Shown piece after piece: positions 9,464-18,421 of a DNA stretch of 64,000 bases. The position numbers and the translations under genes were made by a program. The first letter of the stretch is position 1, and every line of letters starts with the position of its first letter. The notes beneath the pieces are model-generated. The model did no database searches. It was not told the origin of the DNA and was given only the letters and a program-made list of their open reading frames with translations. Source of the stretch: Nocardioides sp. AX2bis (GTDB lineage: Bacteria > Actinomycetota > Actinomycetes > Propionibacteriales > Nocardioidaceae); NCBI RefSeq assembly GCF_902506435.1, contig NZ_LR733215.1:2539542-2603541 (forward strand). Direction: 5' to 3'.

Positions 9464-10289
9464 CCCCCGCTTCACCTTCTCCTTCACCGCCTACGACGAC
9501 CTCCCCGACGGCGCCCGCTGGTCGACCTGGCTCGACGTCGACCCGCTCTGCCGCGGACCCGAGCCACGCCCCGGCTGGGTGGTGACCTCCCAGGGCGCCG
9601 TCGACACCGAGCTCGGTGTCCTGAAGACCGGCAAGGAGGCCGACGTCCACCTCCTCGAGCGCGCCGACCCCCACGACCCGGCGCAGTCGGTGGTGATGGC
9701 GGCCAAGCGCTACCGCAGCCCGGAGCACCGCAGCTTCCACCGCGCGGCCGGCTACACCGAGGGCCGCAGCGTGCGGCGCTCGCGCGACGAGCGGGCGCTC
9801 AAGCGGGGCAGCACCTGGGGCCGCCAGGTCGCCGCCGGCGAGTGGGCGACCGCCGAGTGGGACGCGCTCGTGCGCTGCCACCTGCTCGGGCTCCCGGTGC
9901 CCTACCCGGTCCAGGTGGACGGGACCGAGCTGCTGATGGAGTGGGTCGTCGTCGACGGCGAGGACGGCCCGGTCACGGCGCCGCGGCTCGCCCAGGCCCG
10001 TCCCTCCCCCGCCCTGCTGGCGTCGTACTTCGACCAGCTGCGCGAGGTCATGACGACCCTGGTGCACAGCGGCCTGGTGCACGGCGACCTGTCGGCCTAC
10101 AACCTGCTGGCCGCGGGCGATCGCCTGGTCGTGATCGACCTGCCGCAGGTGGTGGACCTCGTCGGCAACCTGAACGGCGCGGACTACCTGATGCGCGACT
10201 GCACCAACGTCTGCACGTGGTTCCGGGCCCGCGGCCTCGAGGTGGACGAGCACGCGTTGTTCGGCGACCTGATGGCCCACGCCTTCTAG
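9423..10289 (+). CDS. RIO1-type serine protein kinase
   Basis: Atypical protein kinase of 288 residues, cytoplasmic. The flexible nucleotide loop LKTGKEADVHL (about residues 67-77), the ATP-anchoring Lys95 in MAAKRY, the catalytic loop HGDLSAYN (Asp222, Asn227) and the metal-binding Asp239 in VVIDLPQ are all present, so it should be catalytically competent. In archaea and eukaryotes RIO kinases act in ribosome biogenesis; the bacterial role is unclear. The ATG at 9423 gives an N-terminus rich in Ala, Pro and His before the conserved domain. A possible leader peptide overlaps its start. Confidence 0.85.
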   Translation: MTHDHAAPAAPAADPRFTFSFTAYDDLPDGARWSTWLDVDPLCRGPEPRPGWVVTSQGAVDTELGVLKTGKEADVHLLERADPHDPAQSVVMAAKRYRSPEHRSFHRAAGYTEGRSVRRSRDERALKRGSTWGRQVAAGEWATAEWDALVRCHLLGLPVPYPVQVDGTELLMEWVVVDGEDGPVTAPRLAQARPSPALLASYFDQLREVMTTLVHSGLVHGDLSAYNLLAAGDRLVVIDLPQVVDLVGNLNGADYLMRDCTNVCTWFRARGLEVDEHALFGDLMAHAF

Positions 10290-10341
10290 CCGGTCGGACG
10301 GTGTTGGGCGGGCGTTCACCCGGGGGCGGTGGGATCCGCGC

Positions 10342-12027
10342 GTGACCCTCTCCTGTCCCCGGCCCCGTCCCGTGCTGCTCGCCGCGGCGGCCGTGCTCGC
10401 CCTGTCCACCGCCGCCCCGGCGCTCGCCGCCCCGGCCGACGACGGGGTGGCCCTGACCCCCCGCGGCACCCACGTGACCGGCCAGTTCGACGAGTCGGCC
10501 GCCGAGATCGTCGAGCACGACCCCCGCACGCAGCGGTACTTCGTCGTCAACGCCCTCTCCGGCGCCGTCGACGTGCTCGACGCCCGTGACCCCGACCGGC
10601 CCACCCGGGTCGGCGGGGTCACCGTCGCGGGTCTCGCGTCGGCGGACGGCTCCACGATCGACGCCGACGCCCAGGTCAACTCGGTCGCGGTGCAGGACGG
10701 GCTGCTGGCCGCGGCGGTCGAGGCCGGCGACAAGGTCTCGCCGGGCTGGGTCGCGTTCTTCCGCACCCGCGGCGACGTCGCCTTCCTGGGCGCGGTCCGC
10801 ACGGGCGTGCAGCCCGACAACCTCACCTTCACCCCCGACGGCGCGCAGGTCGTCACGGCCAACGAGGCCGAGCCGGCCGACGACTTCTCGGTTGACCCGG
10901 CCGGTTCGGTGGGCGTGGTCGACGTCGAGCGGGCCCTCGCCGGCAGGCAGGGTGCCTCGCGCCTGGCCGGCTTCCGCGCCTTCGGGGGCGACGCCCTGCC
11001 CGACCGTGTCCGGGTCTACGGCCCCGACGTCGCGGTGCCGGAGGGCCAGCGGCCGGCCGGCCGCGTCGCCCGCAACCTCGAGCCGGAGTACGTCACCGTC
11101 GATGCCTCCTCCCGCACCGCCTACCTGACCGTGCAGGAGGCGAACACCGTGGCCGCCGTCGACCTGCGCCGGGCGCGGGTGCGCGAGCTGATGCCCCTGG
11201 GCACCAAGGACTGGACCGCCTCGGGGGCAGGCCTCGACGCCAGCGACCGCGACGGCGCCGTCAACCAGCAGCCGTGGGACGTCAGCGGGCTCTACCTGCC
11301 CGACTCGATCGCGTCGTACGAGGTGCGGGGCACGACCTACCTGGTCACCGCCAACGAGGGCGACGCCCGCGAGTGGGGCGACTACGTCGACTCCGAGCGC
11401 CTCGCCGACAGCCGCTACCCGCTGTGCGCCGACGCCTTCCCCGACGCCGAGGAGCTGCTCGCCGACGAGGCGCTCGGCCGCCTGAACGTCTCCGAGGAGG
11501 ACGGCATCCGTGGCGAGGGCGAGGCCGCCTGCCGCGAGGAGGTGGTCACCCTCGGTGGCCGGTCCTTCAGCATCTGGACGACCGACGGCGAGCAGGTCTA
11601 CGACTCGGGCAGCCGGTTCGAGTCCCTCCTGGCCGGCGGCGCCGGGGGCGTCGACCCCGCGGTGGCCTTCAACGCCACCAACGACGACAACGACTCGTTC
11701 GACAACCGCAGCGACGACAAGGGCCCCGAGCCCGAGGGCGTCACGCTCGGCAAGGTCGGCGGCCGGACGTACGCCTTCGTCGGTCTCGAGCGGGTCGGCG
11801 GCGTGATGACCTTCGACGTCACCACGCCGCGTCGCGCCCGGTTCGTGGACTACGTCAACGCCCGCGACTTCTCCGCGGCTGCTGAGACGCCCGAGGCCGG
11901 CGACCTCGGTCCCGAGGGCCTGGCCTTCGTCTCCCGCAAGGACAGCCCCGTACGCCGGCCGCTGCTCGCGGTCGGCAACGAGGTCTCCGGCACCACGACG
12001 GTGTTCTCGGTGGGCCGCGGCCGCTGA
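10342..12027 (+). CDS. Secreted choice-of-anchor I domain protein
   Basis: Exported protein of 561 residues with an N-terminal signal peptide (RPVLLAAAAVLALSTAAPALA). The mature part is a beta-propeller-like repeat region: AAEIVEHDPRTQRYFVVNA, LEPEYVTVDASSRTAYLTVQ, and NATNDDNDSFDNRSDDKGPE, features of the choice-of-anchor I group related to phytase-like or alkaline phosphatase-like exoproteins. No catalytic residues can be assigned with confidence. The start is a GTG directly before the signal peptide. It stands alone between the RIO kinase gene and a convergent catabolic gene. Confidence 0.8.
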   Translation: MTLSCPRPRPVLLAAAAVLALSTAAPALAAPADDGVALTPRGTHVTGQFDESAAEIVEHDPRTQRYFVVNALSGAVDVLDARDPDRPTRVGGVTVAGLASADGSTIDADAQVNSVAVQDGLLAAAVEAGDKVSPGWVAFFRTRGDVAFLGAVRTGVQPDNLTFTPDGAQVVTANEAEPADDFSVDPAGSVGVVDVERALAGRQGASRLAGFRAFGGDALPDRVRVYGPDVAVPEGQRPAGRVARNLEPEYVTVDASSRTAYLTVQEANTVAAVDLRRARVRELMPLGTKDWTASGAGLDASDRDGAVNQQPWDVSGLYLPDSIASYEVRGTTYLVTANEGDAREWGDYVDSERLADSRYPLCADAFPDAEELLADEALGRLNVSEEDGIRGEGEAACREEVVTLGGRSFSIWTTDGEQVYDSGSRFESLLAGGAGGVDPAVAFNATNDDNDSFDNRSDDKGPEPEGVTLGKVGGRTYAFVGLERVGGVMTFDVTTPRRARFVDYVNARDFSAAAETPEAGDLGPEGLAFVSRKDSPVRRPLLAVGNEVSGTTTVFSVGRGR

Positions 12028-12028
12028 C

Positions 12029-12081
12029 CGGTCCGGGGCCGAGTGGTCCCGGGCCGAGTGGTCCGGGGCCGAGCGGACCGG
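12029..12081. terminator. Tandem 15-bp repeats within an inverted-repeat terminator
   Basis: Three tandem copies of the 15-base unit GTCCGGGGCCGAGTG (the second and third with one change each) fill 12031-12075. They are flanked by CCGGTCC at 12029 and GGACCGG at 12075, which can pair. The element lies between two convergent genes and could terminate both. Confidence 0.45.
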
Positions 12082-12086
12082 GGCGT

Positions 12087-13301
12087 CTAGGGAGTCATCT
12101 CCTGGACGCCCCACGGGGCGCCGTACTCGGTGAGCAGGTCCAGGAACGGCACCGCGTCGAAGGCCTCGGGGCCGAGCACGCCGGCGCCGCTCCAGGTGCC
12201 GCGCGCGAGCAGCTCGAGGGCGACCACGGGGTTGACCGCGGTCTGCCACACCACGCACTGGTGGCCGTACTCGCGCATCGTCCACTCGTTGTCGACCACG
12301 TGGTAGAGGTAGGTCGAGCGGGGCTCGCCGTCCTTGCCGGTGCCGGTGACCCAGAGGCCGGCGCAGGTCTTGCCGGTCATCAGCGGGCCGATGGTGGCGG
12401 GGTCGGGCAGGCAGGCGGCGACCACGTCGCGCGGGGAGACCTCGACGCCCTTGACCCGGACCTTCTCGGTCGAGTCCAGGCCGAGGGTGTGCAGGGTGCG
12501 CAGGATGGTGATCATCTCCTCCCCCAGGCCGTACTTGAAGGTCGCGCGACGGCAGTCGACCCAGCGCGGCATGAGGAGCACCTCCTCGTGCTCGACGTTG
12601 ACGCACTCGACCGGCCCGATGCCCTCGGGGAAGTCGAAGACCTCGGGCTCGCTGAACGGCGCGGTCGTGTGCCAGGCGCCGTCCTGCCACACCACCGGCG
12701 GGTTCAGGCACTCCTCGATGGTCGTCCACATCGAGAACGACGGCGCGAACACCTCCGCCCCGCTCTCGTCCCGCACCACGAGGTTGGCGCCGTCGCGGGT
12801 GCCGAGCTCGTCGATCTCGGAGAACAGGTGGTCCGCGGCGTAGCGGGCGAAGACGTCGGAGAGGCCGGGCTCGACCCCGATCCCGACCAGCGCGAGCCGG
12901 CCCGCGTCCTCCCACGCGCCCGCCCGGGCGAACTGCTCGTCGCCGAGCTTGACCCCGGGGGTCTCGTACGGCGTCTCGGGGTGCGGGCGCGAGAGCGACA
13001 TCGCCATGTCGAGGTAGTCGGCGCCGGCAGCCAGCGCGCCCTCGAAGAGCGGCATGTCGAAGACGGGGTCGACGGCGTTCATCAGGTGCGTGACGCCGTG
13101 CTCGCGGCACAGCGCCGTCACGGCGTCGGCGTCCGAGGCGTCGAGCTGCGCGGCGGTGAACCGCGCGTCGACCGCCGCGGCGCGCTCGGCGCGGGCGAGG
13201 TCGTAGTCGGCGACCACGATGGTCTCGAAGAAGTCGCGGCGCGCGGCGATGGCCGCGAACGCCCCGCCGACGCCCCCGGCGCCGGCCAGCAGGATCCTCA
13301 T
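12087..13301 (-). CDS. Saccharopine dehydrogenase family oxidoreductase
   Basis: NAD(P)-dependent enzyme of 404 residues with an N-terminal Rossmann motif (MRILLAGAGGVGGAFAAIA) and the family segments GIGVEPGLSDVFARYA and CLPDPATIGPLMTGKT. The single-domain length fits saccharopine dehydrogenase or carboxy(nor)spermidine dehydrogenase, which handle secondary amines formed from an amino acid or polyamine and a keto acid or aldehyde. It follows the aldehyde dehydrogenase gene after 13 bases and is probably co-transcribed, placing it in amine catabolism. The exact substrate is inferred only. The ATG at 13301 starts exactly at the Rossmann strand. Confidence 0.8.
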   Translation of the reverse strand: MRILLAGAGGVGGAFAAIAARRDFFETIVVADYDLARAERAAAVDARFTAAQLDASDADAVTALCREHGVTHLMNAVDPVFDMPLFEGALAAGADYLDMAMSLSRPHPETPYETPGVKLGDEQFARAGAWEDAGRLALVGIGVEPGLSDVFARYAADHLFSEIDELGTRDGANLVVRDESGAEVFAPSFSMWTTIEECLNPPVVWQDGAWHTTAPFSEPEVFDFPEGIGPVECVNVEHEEVLLMPRWVDCRRATFKYGLGEEMITILRTLHTLGLDSTEKVRVKGVEVSPRDVVAACLPDPATIGPLMTGKTCAGLWVTGTGKDGEPRSTYLYHVVDNEWTMREYGHQCVVWQTAVNPVVALELLARGTWSGAGVLGPEAFDAVPFLDLLTEYGAPWGVQEMTP

Positions 13302-13314
13302 GCGTCCGTCTTCC

Positions 13315-14748
13315 TCACTCGCCGATGTAGGACATGACGTGCTTGAGGCGCGTGTAGTCCTCGAGGCCGTACATGGACAGGTCCTTGCCGTAGCCGGAGT
13401 GCTTGAAACCGCCGTGCGGCATCTCGGCCACGATCGGGATGTGGGTGTTGATCCACACCGCACCGAAGTCGAGCCGCTTGGCCATCCGCATGGCGCGGCC
13501 GTGGTCGCGGGTCCAGACCGAGGAGGCCAGGCCGTACTTCACGCCGTTGGCCCAGCGCAGCGCCTCGCCCTCGTCGGAGAACCGCTGGACGGTGATGACG
13601 GGGCCGAAGATCTCGTCCTGCACCTGCTCGTCGTCCTGGCGCAGCCCGGAGAGCACCGTGGGCTCGTAGAAGTAGCCACGGTCGCCCTGCCGGCTGCCGC
13701 CGGCACGCACCTCGGCGTGGTCGGGCAGCCGGTCGACCATGCCCGAGACGCGGTCGAGCTGGTCGGCGTTGTTGAGCGGTCCGTAGAGGACGTCCTCGTC
13801 GTCGGGCATGCCGGTACGGGTGCCTCGCGCCTGCTCGGCCAGGGCCGCCACGAAGTCGTCGTGGACGCCGGGCCCGGCCAGCACCCGGGTGGCGGCGGTG
13901 CAGTCCTGGCCGGCGTTGAAGTAGCCCGCGGCGGCGATGCCCTCGGCGGCGGCCTCGACGTCGGCGTCGTCGAAGACGATCACCGGCGCCTTGCCACCGA
14001 GCTCGAGGTGGACGCGCTTGAGCTGGTCGGCCGCGGAGTGGGCCACCTGCATGCCGGCGCGGACCGAGCCGGTGATCGCGACCAGCTGCGGCGTCGGGTG
14101 CTCGACCAGGGTGCGCCCGGTCTCGCGGTCACCGGTGACGACGTTGAACACCCCCGGCGGCAGGAACTCCTGGCACAGCTCGGCGAACAGCGTGGTCGAG
14201 GCCGGCGTGGTGTCGCTCGGCTTCAGCACGATCGTGTTGCCGGCGGCGAGCGCCGGCGCGATCTTCCAGACCATCATCATCAGCGGGTAGTTCCACGGCG
14301 TCACCTGGCCGACGACGCCGATCGGCTCGCGGCGCACGAACGAGGTGTGGTCGGCGAGGTACTCCCCGCCCGACTTCCCCTCGAGCACCCGGGCCGCGCC
14401 GGCGAAGAAGCGCAGCTGGTCGATCGCCGGCGGCAGCTCCTCGGTGGTGGTGAAGCCCAGCGGCTTGCCGGTGTCGCGGCTCTCCACCCGCACGAACTCG
14501 TCCGCGCGGCGCTCCAGGGCGTCGGCGATGCGCAGCATCGCCAGCTGCCGCTCGGCCGGGGTCGTGTCGCCCCAGGTCTCGAAGGCCGTCTCGGCGGCGC
14601 GGAAGGCACGGTCCACGTCCTCCGCGCCGGAACGCGGCGCGGTGGCGTACACCTCGCCGGTGGTGGGGTCGAGGACGTCGGAGGTCTCGCCCGAGGCGGC
14701 CTCGACGAGCTCGCCCCCGACGACGTTGCGGAAGGTCTGGTTCGCCAT
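13315..14748 (-). CDS. Aldehyde dehydrogenase, aminobutyraldehyde type
   Basis: NAD(P)-dependent aldehyde dehydrogenase of 477 residues, probably oxidising 4-aminobutanal to GABA. The catalytic Cys283 is in [12 protein letters not shown] and the general base Glu249 in LELGGKAP; the substrate Asn lies in PWNYPLMM. The length and the sequence style match actinobacterial gamma-aminobutyraldehyde dehydrogenases (PatD/Prr-like). It is first in a two-gene unit with the saccharopine dehydrogenase-like gene. A TAGGGT -10 box lies 6 bases before the ATG. Substrate specificity is inferred from family and from the polyamine genes nearby. Confidence 0.85.
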   Translation of the reverse strand: MANQTFRNVVGGELVEAASGETSDVLDPTTGEVYATAPRSGAEDVDRAFRAAETAFETWGDTTPAERQLAMLRIADALERRADEFVRVESRDTGKPLGFTTTEELPPAIDQLRFFAGAARVLEGKSGGEYLADHTSFVRREPIGVVGQVTPWNYPLMMMVWKIAPALAAGNTIVLKPSDTTPASTTLFAELCQEFLPPGVFNVVTGDRETGRTLVEHPTPQLVAITGSVRAGMQVAHSAADQLKRVHLELGGKAPVIVFDDADVEAAAEGIAAAGYFNAGQDCTAATRVLAGPGVHDDFVAALAEQARGTRTGMPDDEDVLYGPLNNADQLDRVSGMVDRLPDHAEVRAGGSRQGDRGYFYEPTVLSGLRQDDEQVQDEIFGPVITVQRFSDEGEALRWANGVKYGLASSVWTRDHGRAMRMAKRLDFGAVWINTHIPIVAEMPHGGFKHSGYGKDLSMYGLEDYTRLKHVMSYIGE

Positions 14749-14754
14749 GCTCCG

Positions 14755-14760
14755 ACCCTA
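14755..14760 (-). promoter_or_regulatory. Candidate -10 box of the aldehyde dehydrogenase gene
   Basis: TAGGGT ends 6 bases before the ATG, consistent with leaderless transcription. Upstream (14775-14812) lie GGATTCGGT and ACCGATTCC, an imperfect dyad that might be a regulator site. Confidence 0.4.
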
Positions 14761-14853
14761 GGGCACTTCCCCACGGATTCGGTAGGGCGAAACGTGGTCG
14801 TCAACCGATTCCGTCGTCATGCGGCGTGCGGCCGTGAGTATCGACCCGCGCCC

Positions 14854-15339
14854 TCAGGTCGGCAGGAGGGCCTGCAGCTCCACCAGCCGGGCCCGGGGGT
14901 CGGACCACCGCACCAGCCCGAACACGTCCGTCAGCCGGTCCAGCGCCGCCTGCTCGGAGCTGCTCAGCTCCTCGTCGGCGTCCGGACCGTCCGCCAGCTC
15001 CTCGGCCGTCTCGTCCCGGTCGTAGGCGAGACCGCCGACCTGGGCGCCGTTGCCGTGGAGCAGCAGCCCGAGGAACTCCCGCAGGTCCGCCCCCACGACC
15101 ACGTACGGATCGTCCGAGAGCGGCGTGTACAGCAGGACGGCTCCGTTCGGGAGGAGGCAGAACTCGTGCTCGCTGCCGTCACGGGCGAACGGTTCCCCGA
15201 CGCGTGGTGCGGCATCGACCCAGGGGGCGAAGTCGTCCGCGTCCGCGACCAGCACGCAGTACTCGTCCAGCCCCTCCTCGACCACGGGGTCGGAGCGGAG
15301 GAGCGCCTTGAGCGCCCCGAGGTCGGCCTGGCTGCTCAT
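14854..15339 (-). CDS. Conserved-looking hypothetical protein, 161 aa
   Basis: Cytoplasmic, acidic protein without signal peptide or membrane segment. The central part (EHEFCLLPNGAVLLYTPLSD followed by PYVVVGADLREFLGLLLHG) loosely recalls SMI1/KNR4 (SUKH)-type proteins, but the match is too weak to name the family. The ATG is placed at 15339 because a TAGGGT box lies 7 bases upstream of it and the longer in-frame extension lacks conserved character. It is divergent from the NCS1 permease gene with 60 bases between starts. Confidence 0.65.
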   Translation of the reverse strand: MSSQADLGALKALLRSDPVVEEGLDEYCVLVADADDFAPWVDAAPRVGEPFARDGSEHEFCLLPNGAVLLYTPLSDDPYVVVGADLREFLGLLLHGNGAQVGGLAYDRDETAEELADGPDADEELSSSEQAALDRLTDVFGLVRWSDPRARLVELQALLPT

Positions 15340-15346
15340 GCCCCGG

Positions 15347-15352
15347 ACCCTA
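15347..15352 (-). promoter_or_regulatory. Candidate -10 box of the 161-aa protein gene
   Basis: TAGGGT, 7 bases before the ATG on the minus strand; mirrors the box of the divergent permease gene. Confidence 0.35.
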
Positions 15353-15387
15353 CCGACGGCCCCTCCCCGGTGCGGTCCGGCGGACCG

Positions 15388-15393
15388 TAGGGT
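15388..15393 (+). promoter_or_regulatory. Candidate -10 box of the NCS1 permease gene
   Basis: TAGGGT, 6 bases before the ATG; suggests a leaderless transcript. Two divergent leaderless starts would share only about 60 bases. Confidence 0.4.
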
Positions 15394-15399
15394 CGACGC

Positions 15400-16842
15400 A
15401 TGACCGAGCAGGCCCCCGCGGGGCCCCAGGGACGCGTCGAGACCAACGGCATCAACGTGATCGCGGAGGGCGAGCGCAAGGGCCGCCCCCACGACCTGTT
15501 CTGGCCCTGGACGGCCGCGTCGATCTCCGTGTTCGGGATCAGCTACGGCGCGTTCGCGCTGTCGTACGGGATCAGCCTCGGCCAGGCCGTGGTCGCCTCG
15601 GTGGTCGGGATCGTGGGCGCCGGGCTGCTGGCGGGCCTGGTCGCCACGGCCGGCAAGCGGGGCTCCGCGCCCACGCTGGTGCTCTCGCGCGCGGCGTTCG
15701 GCGTCGAGGGCAACCGGGTGCCCTCCGCGGTGTCGTGGCTGCTGACCGTGGGCTGGGAGACCGTGCTGACCTCGCTGGCGGCCCTGGCCACGGCGACCGT
15801 CTTCCGCGAGCTCGGCTGGGGCGGCGGGGACGTCACGCTCGCGATCGCGCTGGCCGTCGTGGTCGTGCTGATCGTGGCCGGCGGCGTCATCGGCTTCGAC
15901 CTGATCATGCGGGTGCAGACCTGGATCACCGGGATCGGCGTCGCCCTGACCGCGGTCTACCTGGTGCTGGTGCTCGACCGGATCGACCTCGGCGCGGCCA
16001 CCGCACTGCCCTCCGGCACGACGGCCGGGGTGGTCGGTGCGATCGTCCTCGTCGCCACCGCCACGGGGCTCGGCTGGATCAACGCCGCCGCCGACTACTC
16101 CCGCTACCTGCCCCGGGGCGCGTCGACCTTCGGTGTCGCGGCCTGGACCACGGCCGGCCTGTCGGTGGCCAACCTGGTCCTGATCGGGCTGGGCCTGCTG
16201 CTCGCCGGCTCCGACCCCGCGCTGGGCGAGGCGATCGGTCTCGACCCGATCGGTGCGCTCGCGAGCCTGCTGCCGACGTGGTTCCTGGTCCCGTTCGTCG
16301 TCGTGGTCGTCCTCGGCCTCGTCGGCGGGGCGCTGCTGGACATCTACTCCTCGGGGCTGTCCCTGCTCGCCCTGGGCCTCCCGGTCTCACGACCGGTCGC
16401 CGCCGGGATCGACGGGCTGCTGATGGTGCTGGGCTCGGTCTACGTGCTGTTCTTCGGGGAGGACTTCTTCGGCCAGTTCCAGGGGTTCCTGATCACCCTC
16501 GGCGTCCCGATCTCCGCCTGGGCCGGGATCATGCTGGCCGACCTGCTGCTGCGTCGCGGCGACTACGACGAGGCCGCGCTGAGCGACCGGAGCGGCCGCT
16601 ACGGCGCCGTCCGCTGGCCGACCCTCGGCGTGATGGTGGTGGGCACCGCCGTCGGGTGGGGCCTGGTCACCAACACCTACGCCGGCTGGCTGTCCTGGCA
16701 GGGCTACCTGATGGGCCCGTTCGGCGGCAAGGAGGGCGAGTGGGCCTTCGCCGCGATCGGGGTGCCGGTCGCGCTCGCGATCGGGTTCGCCGGCTACCTG
16801 CTGCTGCAGCGCGGCGCGGTGGCCCGCACCGAGGGGCGCTGA
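15400..16842 (+). CDS. NCS1 family purine/cytosine permease
   Basis: Integral membrane transporter of 480 residues with about 12 hydrophobic segments. The N-terminal HDLFWPWTAASISVFGISYG is the characteristic entry of the NCS1 cytosine/purine/allantoin/hydantoin group, and GLGWINAAADYSRYLPRGAS is the conserved mid-protein motif. The substrate is unknown. The next gene, a cysteine hydrolase, begins 2 bases after the stop, so the pair probably imports and hydrolyses the same amide-type compound. Confidence 0.88.
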   Translation: MTEQAPAGPQGRVETNGINVIAEGERKGRPHDLFWPWTAASISVFGISYGAFALSYGISLGQAVVASVVGIVGAGLLAGLVATAGKRGSAPTLVLSRAAFGVEGNRVPSAVSWLLTVGWETVLTSLAALATATVFRELGWGGGDVTLAIALAVVVVLIVAGGVIGFDLIMRVQTWITGIGVALTAVYLVLVLDRIDLGAATALPSGTTAGVVGAIVLVATATGLGWINAAADYSRYLPRGASTFGVAAWTTAGLSVANLVLIGLGLLLAGSDPALGEAIGLDPIGALASLLPTWFLVPFVVVVVLGLVGGALLDIYSSGLSLLALGLPVSRPVAAGIDGLLMVLGSVYVLFFGEDFFGQFQGFLITLGVPISAWAGIMLADLLLRRGDYDEAALSDRSGRYGAVRWPTLGVMVVGTAVGWGLVTNTYAGWLSWQGYLMGPFGGKEGEWAFAAIGVPVALAIGFAGYLLLQRGAVARTEGR

Positions 16843-16844
16843 CG

Positions 16845-17396
16845 GTGCCGGCAGGGCGTACCGGCCCGCGCGACGAGCCGTGGCTGGTCGTCATCGACCT
16901 CCAGCACGTCTTCGCCGACCAGGTCAGCCCGTGGTGCGTACCCGGCTTCGCCGAGGTCGTGGACCGGCTCCCCGGCCTCGTCGAGCAGCACCGCGGCCGG
17001 GTCGTGGCGACCCGGTTCGTCCCGCCGGTCGCACCGCAGGGCTCCTGGGCCGAGTACTACCGCACCTGGCCGTTCGCCCTCGACCCGGCGCACACCGGGC
17101 TGTGGGAGCTGGTGCCGGAGGTGACGGCGCTGCTGCCTGCGACCGTGCCGGTCGTCAGCCGACCGACGATGGGCAAGTGGGGCGAGGAGCTGCTCGCGGC
17201 GACCGGGGGCTCCCGCCACCTCGTGCTGTGCGGCGTCGCCACGGACTGCTGCGTCCTCTCGACCGCGCTCGCCGCGGCCGACGCGGGCGCCTGGGTGCGG
17301 GTCGAGTCGTCGGCCTGCGCCGGCGGCACCACCGCGGACCACGAGCGCGCGCTCGCTGCGATGGCGCTCTACGCCCCTCAGGTCGAGGTGGTCTGA
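16845..17396 (+). CDS. Isochorismatase-family cysteine hydrolase
   Basis: Hydrolase of 183 residues with the alpha/beta fold of isochorismatases and nicotinamidases. The catalytic Asp is in LVVIDLQHVF and the nucleophilic Cys in LCGVATDCCVLST; a Lys in PTMGKWG could complete the triad. The GTG start two bases after the permease stop is chosen because it leads directly into the conserved first strand. Likely acts on an amide imported by the permease, but the compound is not known. Its 3' end overlaps a convergent small gene by 19 bases. Confidence 0.85.
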   Translation: MPAGRTGPRDEPWLVVIDLQHVFADQVSPWCVPGFAEVVDRLPGLVEQHRGRVVATRFVPPVAPQGSWAEYYRTWPFALDPAHTGLWELVPEVTALLPATVPVVSRPTMGKWGEELLAATGGSRHLVLCGVATDCCVLSTALAAADAGAWVRVESSACAGGTTADHERALAAMALYAPQVEVV

Positions 17397-17623
17397 GCAG
17401 CCGTCGTCGCGGCGATCCGGTCGCGGACGATGTGCTCGACCAGGAGCGGGACGTAGGTCTGGATGCGGGCGCCGGTGAACCCCGTCGACGCGTCCTCGAC
17501 CCACCGCTCGACGGTGGCGATCCAGTCCGGGTCCCGGTCCGAACCATGGGTGGCCAGACGGGTCGCCACAGCACGCAGGCGGTCGCCGTCGGTCGCGCGC
17601 GCGGGGTGGGAGAGGGTGCTCAC
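17378..17623 (-). CDS. Small helical protein, three-helix-bundle dimerization type
   Basis: Protein of 81 residues, mostly helical and without membrane segments. The segment ATVERWVEDASTGFTGARIQ followed by TYVPLLVEHIVRDRI resembles the small three-helix-bundle dimerization proteins common in actinobacteria, whose role is not established. The GTG start gives MSTLSHPARATDGDRL. It is convergent with and overlaps the end of the cysteine hydrolase gene by 19 bases. Assignment is moderate. Confidence 0.6.
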   Translation of the reverse strand: MSTLSHPARATDGDRLRAVATRLATHGSDRDPDWIATVERWVEDASTGFTGARIQTYVPLLVEHIVRDRIAATTAAQTTST

Positions 17624-17751
17624 ACCGTCACGCTCCGGGACCCCGGGCGTGCCGTCCAGGGCCGAACGGCACCTGGTGCTCGTCCCGGCAGGATCGGAAC
17701 CAGGACGGGCCCGTGGCCGTCCCACCGGCACCGACCCCCCGAGGAGGACCC

Positions 17752-18417
17752 GTGCGACACCGCTCGTCCCGCACCGCCGTCCCGGCCGCCCTGACGGCCC
17801 TGCTGCTCGCGACCATGTCCGCCTGCGGTGCCGACACCGGCGCCGACACCGGCGGCGACGCGCCCGACCCCGGCGGCACCACGACCGACCTGGCCCGCAC
17901 CGACCCGGCCGTCGACGAGCTCGCGGCGCAGGACGGCCGCCCCTGCCCCGCCCGGCTGCCCGGCCGGGACGACGACGCCTTCGGCGGCACCGACCCGGCG
18001 GCCTCCGCCCCGGACCTCGCAGCACCGGACCGCGCCTGGGTCTGCCGCTACCAGCTCGCGGACGGCGCGGAGGGCGCGGCCTGGACCCGGCAGACGCGCC
18101 CGCAGCAGGTCGCCGCCGACCGGCTGCCGGACCTCGCGGCCGCGTTGGCCGAGCTCGCGCCGGCGGACGACGGTCGGCTGTGCACCGAGGAGCTCGGCCC
18201 GCGCTACCTGCTCGTGCTCGCCGCCGACGGCGACGCCGGCACGGACCTGACCGGTGTCGCGGTCGACGGCTTCGGCTGCCGCGACGTGCGGCTGACCGAC
18301 GACCCGTCCACGACTGCGCCGGGCGAGGCGTCGGCGCCCGGTGTCGTCCCGGGCGTGCTCACCGCGCCCGACGACCTGGTGGAGGTGCTCACGTCGGGCG
18401 GGCTCACCGGTCGTTGA
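17752..18417 (+). CDS. Putative lipoprotein
   Basis: Exported protein of 221 residues. The signal peptide RTAVPAALTALLLATMSAC ends in a lipobox-like MSAC, so the Cys is probably lipidated and the protein anchored outside the membrane. A Thr/Asp/Gly-rich linker follows (GADTGADTGGDAPDPGG), then a compact domain with four Cys residues that may pair. The GTG start at 17752 is supported by the GAGGAGG ribosome site 5 bases upstream. No family is recognised. It converges on the YtcJ-like gene with 4 bases between stops. Confidence 0.75.
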   Translation: MRHRSSRTAVPAALTALLLATMSACGADTGADTGGDAPDPGGTTTDLARTDPAVDELAAQDGRPCPARLPGRDDDAFGGTDPAASAPDLAAPDRAWVCRYQLADGAEGAAWTRQTRPQQVAADRLPDLAAALAELAPADDGRLCTEELGPRYLLVLAADGDAGTDLTGVAVDGFGCRDVRLTDDPSTTAPGEASAPGVVPGVLTAPDDLVEVLTSGGLTGR

Positions 18418-18421
18418 CGGA

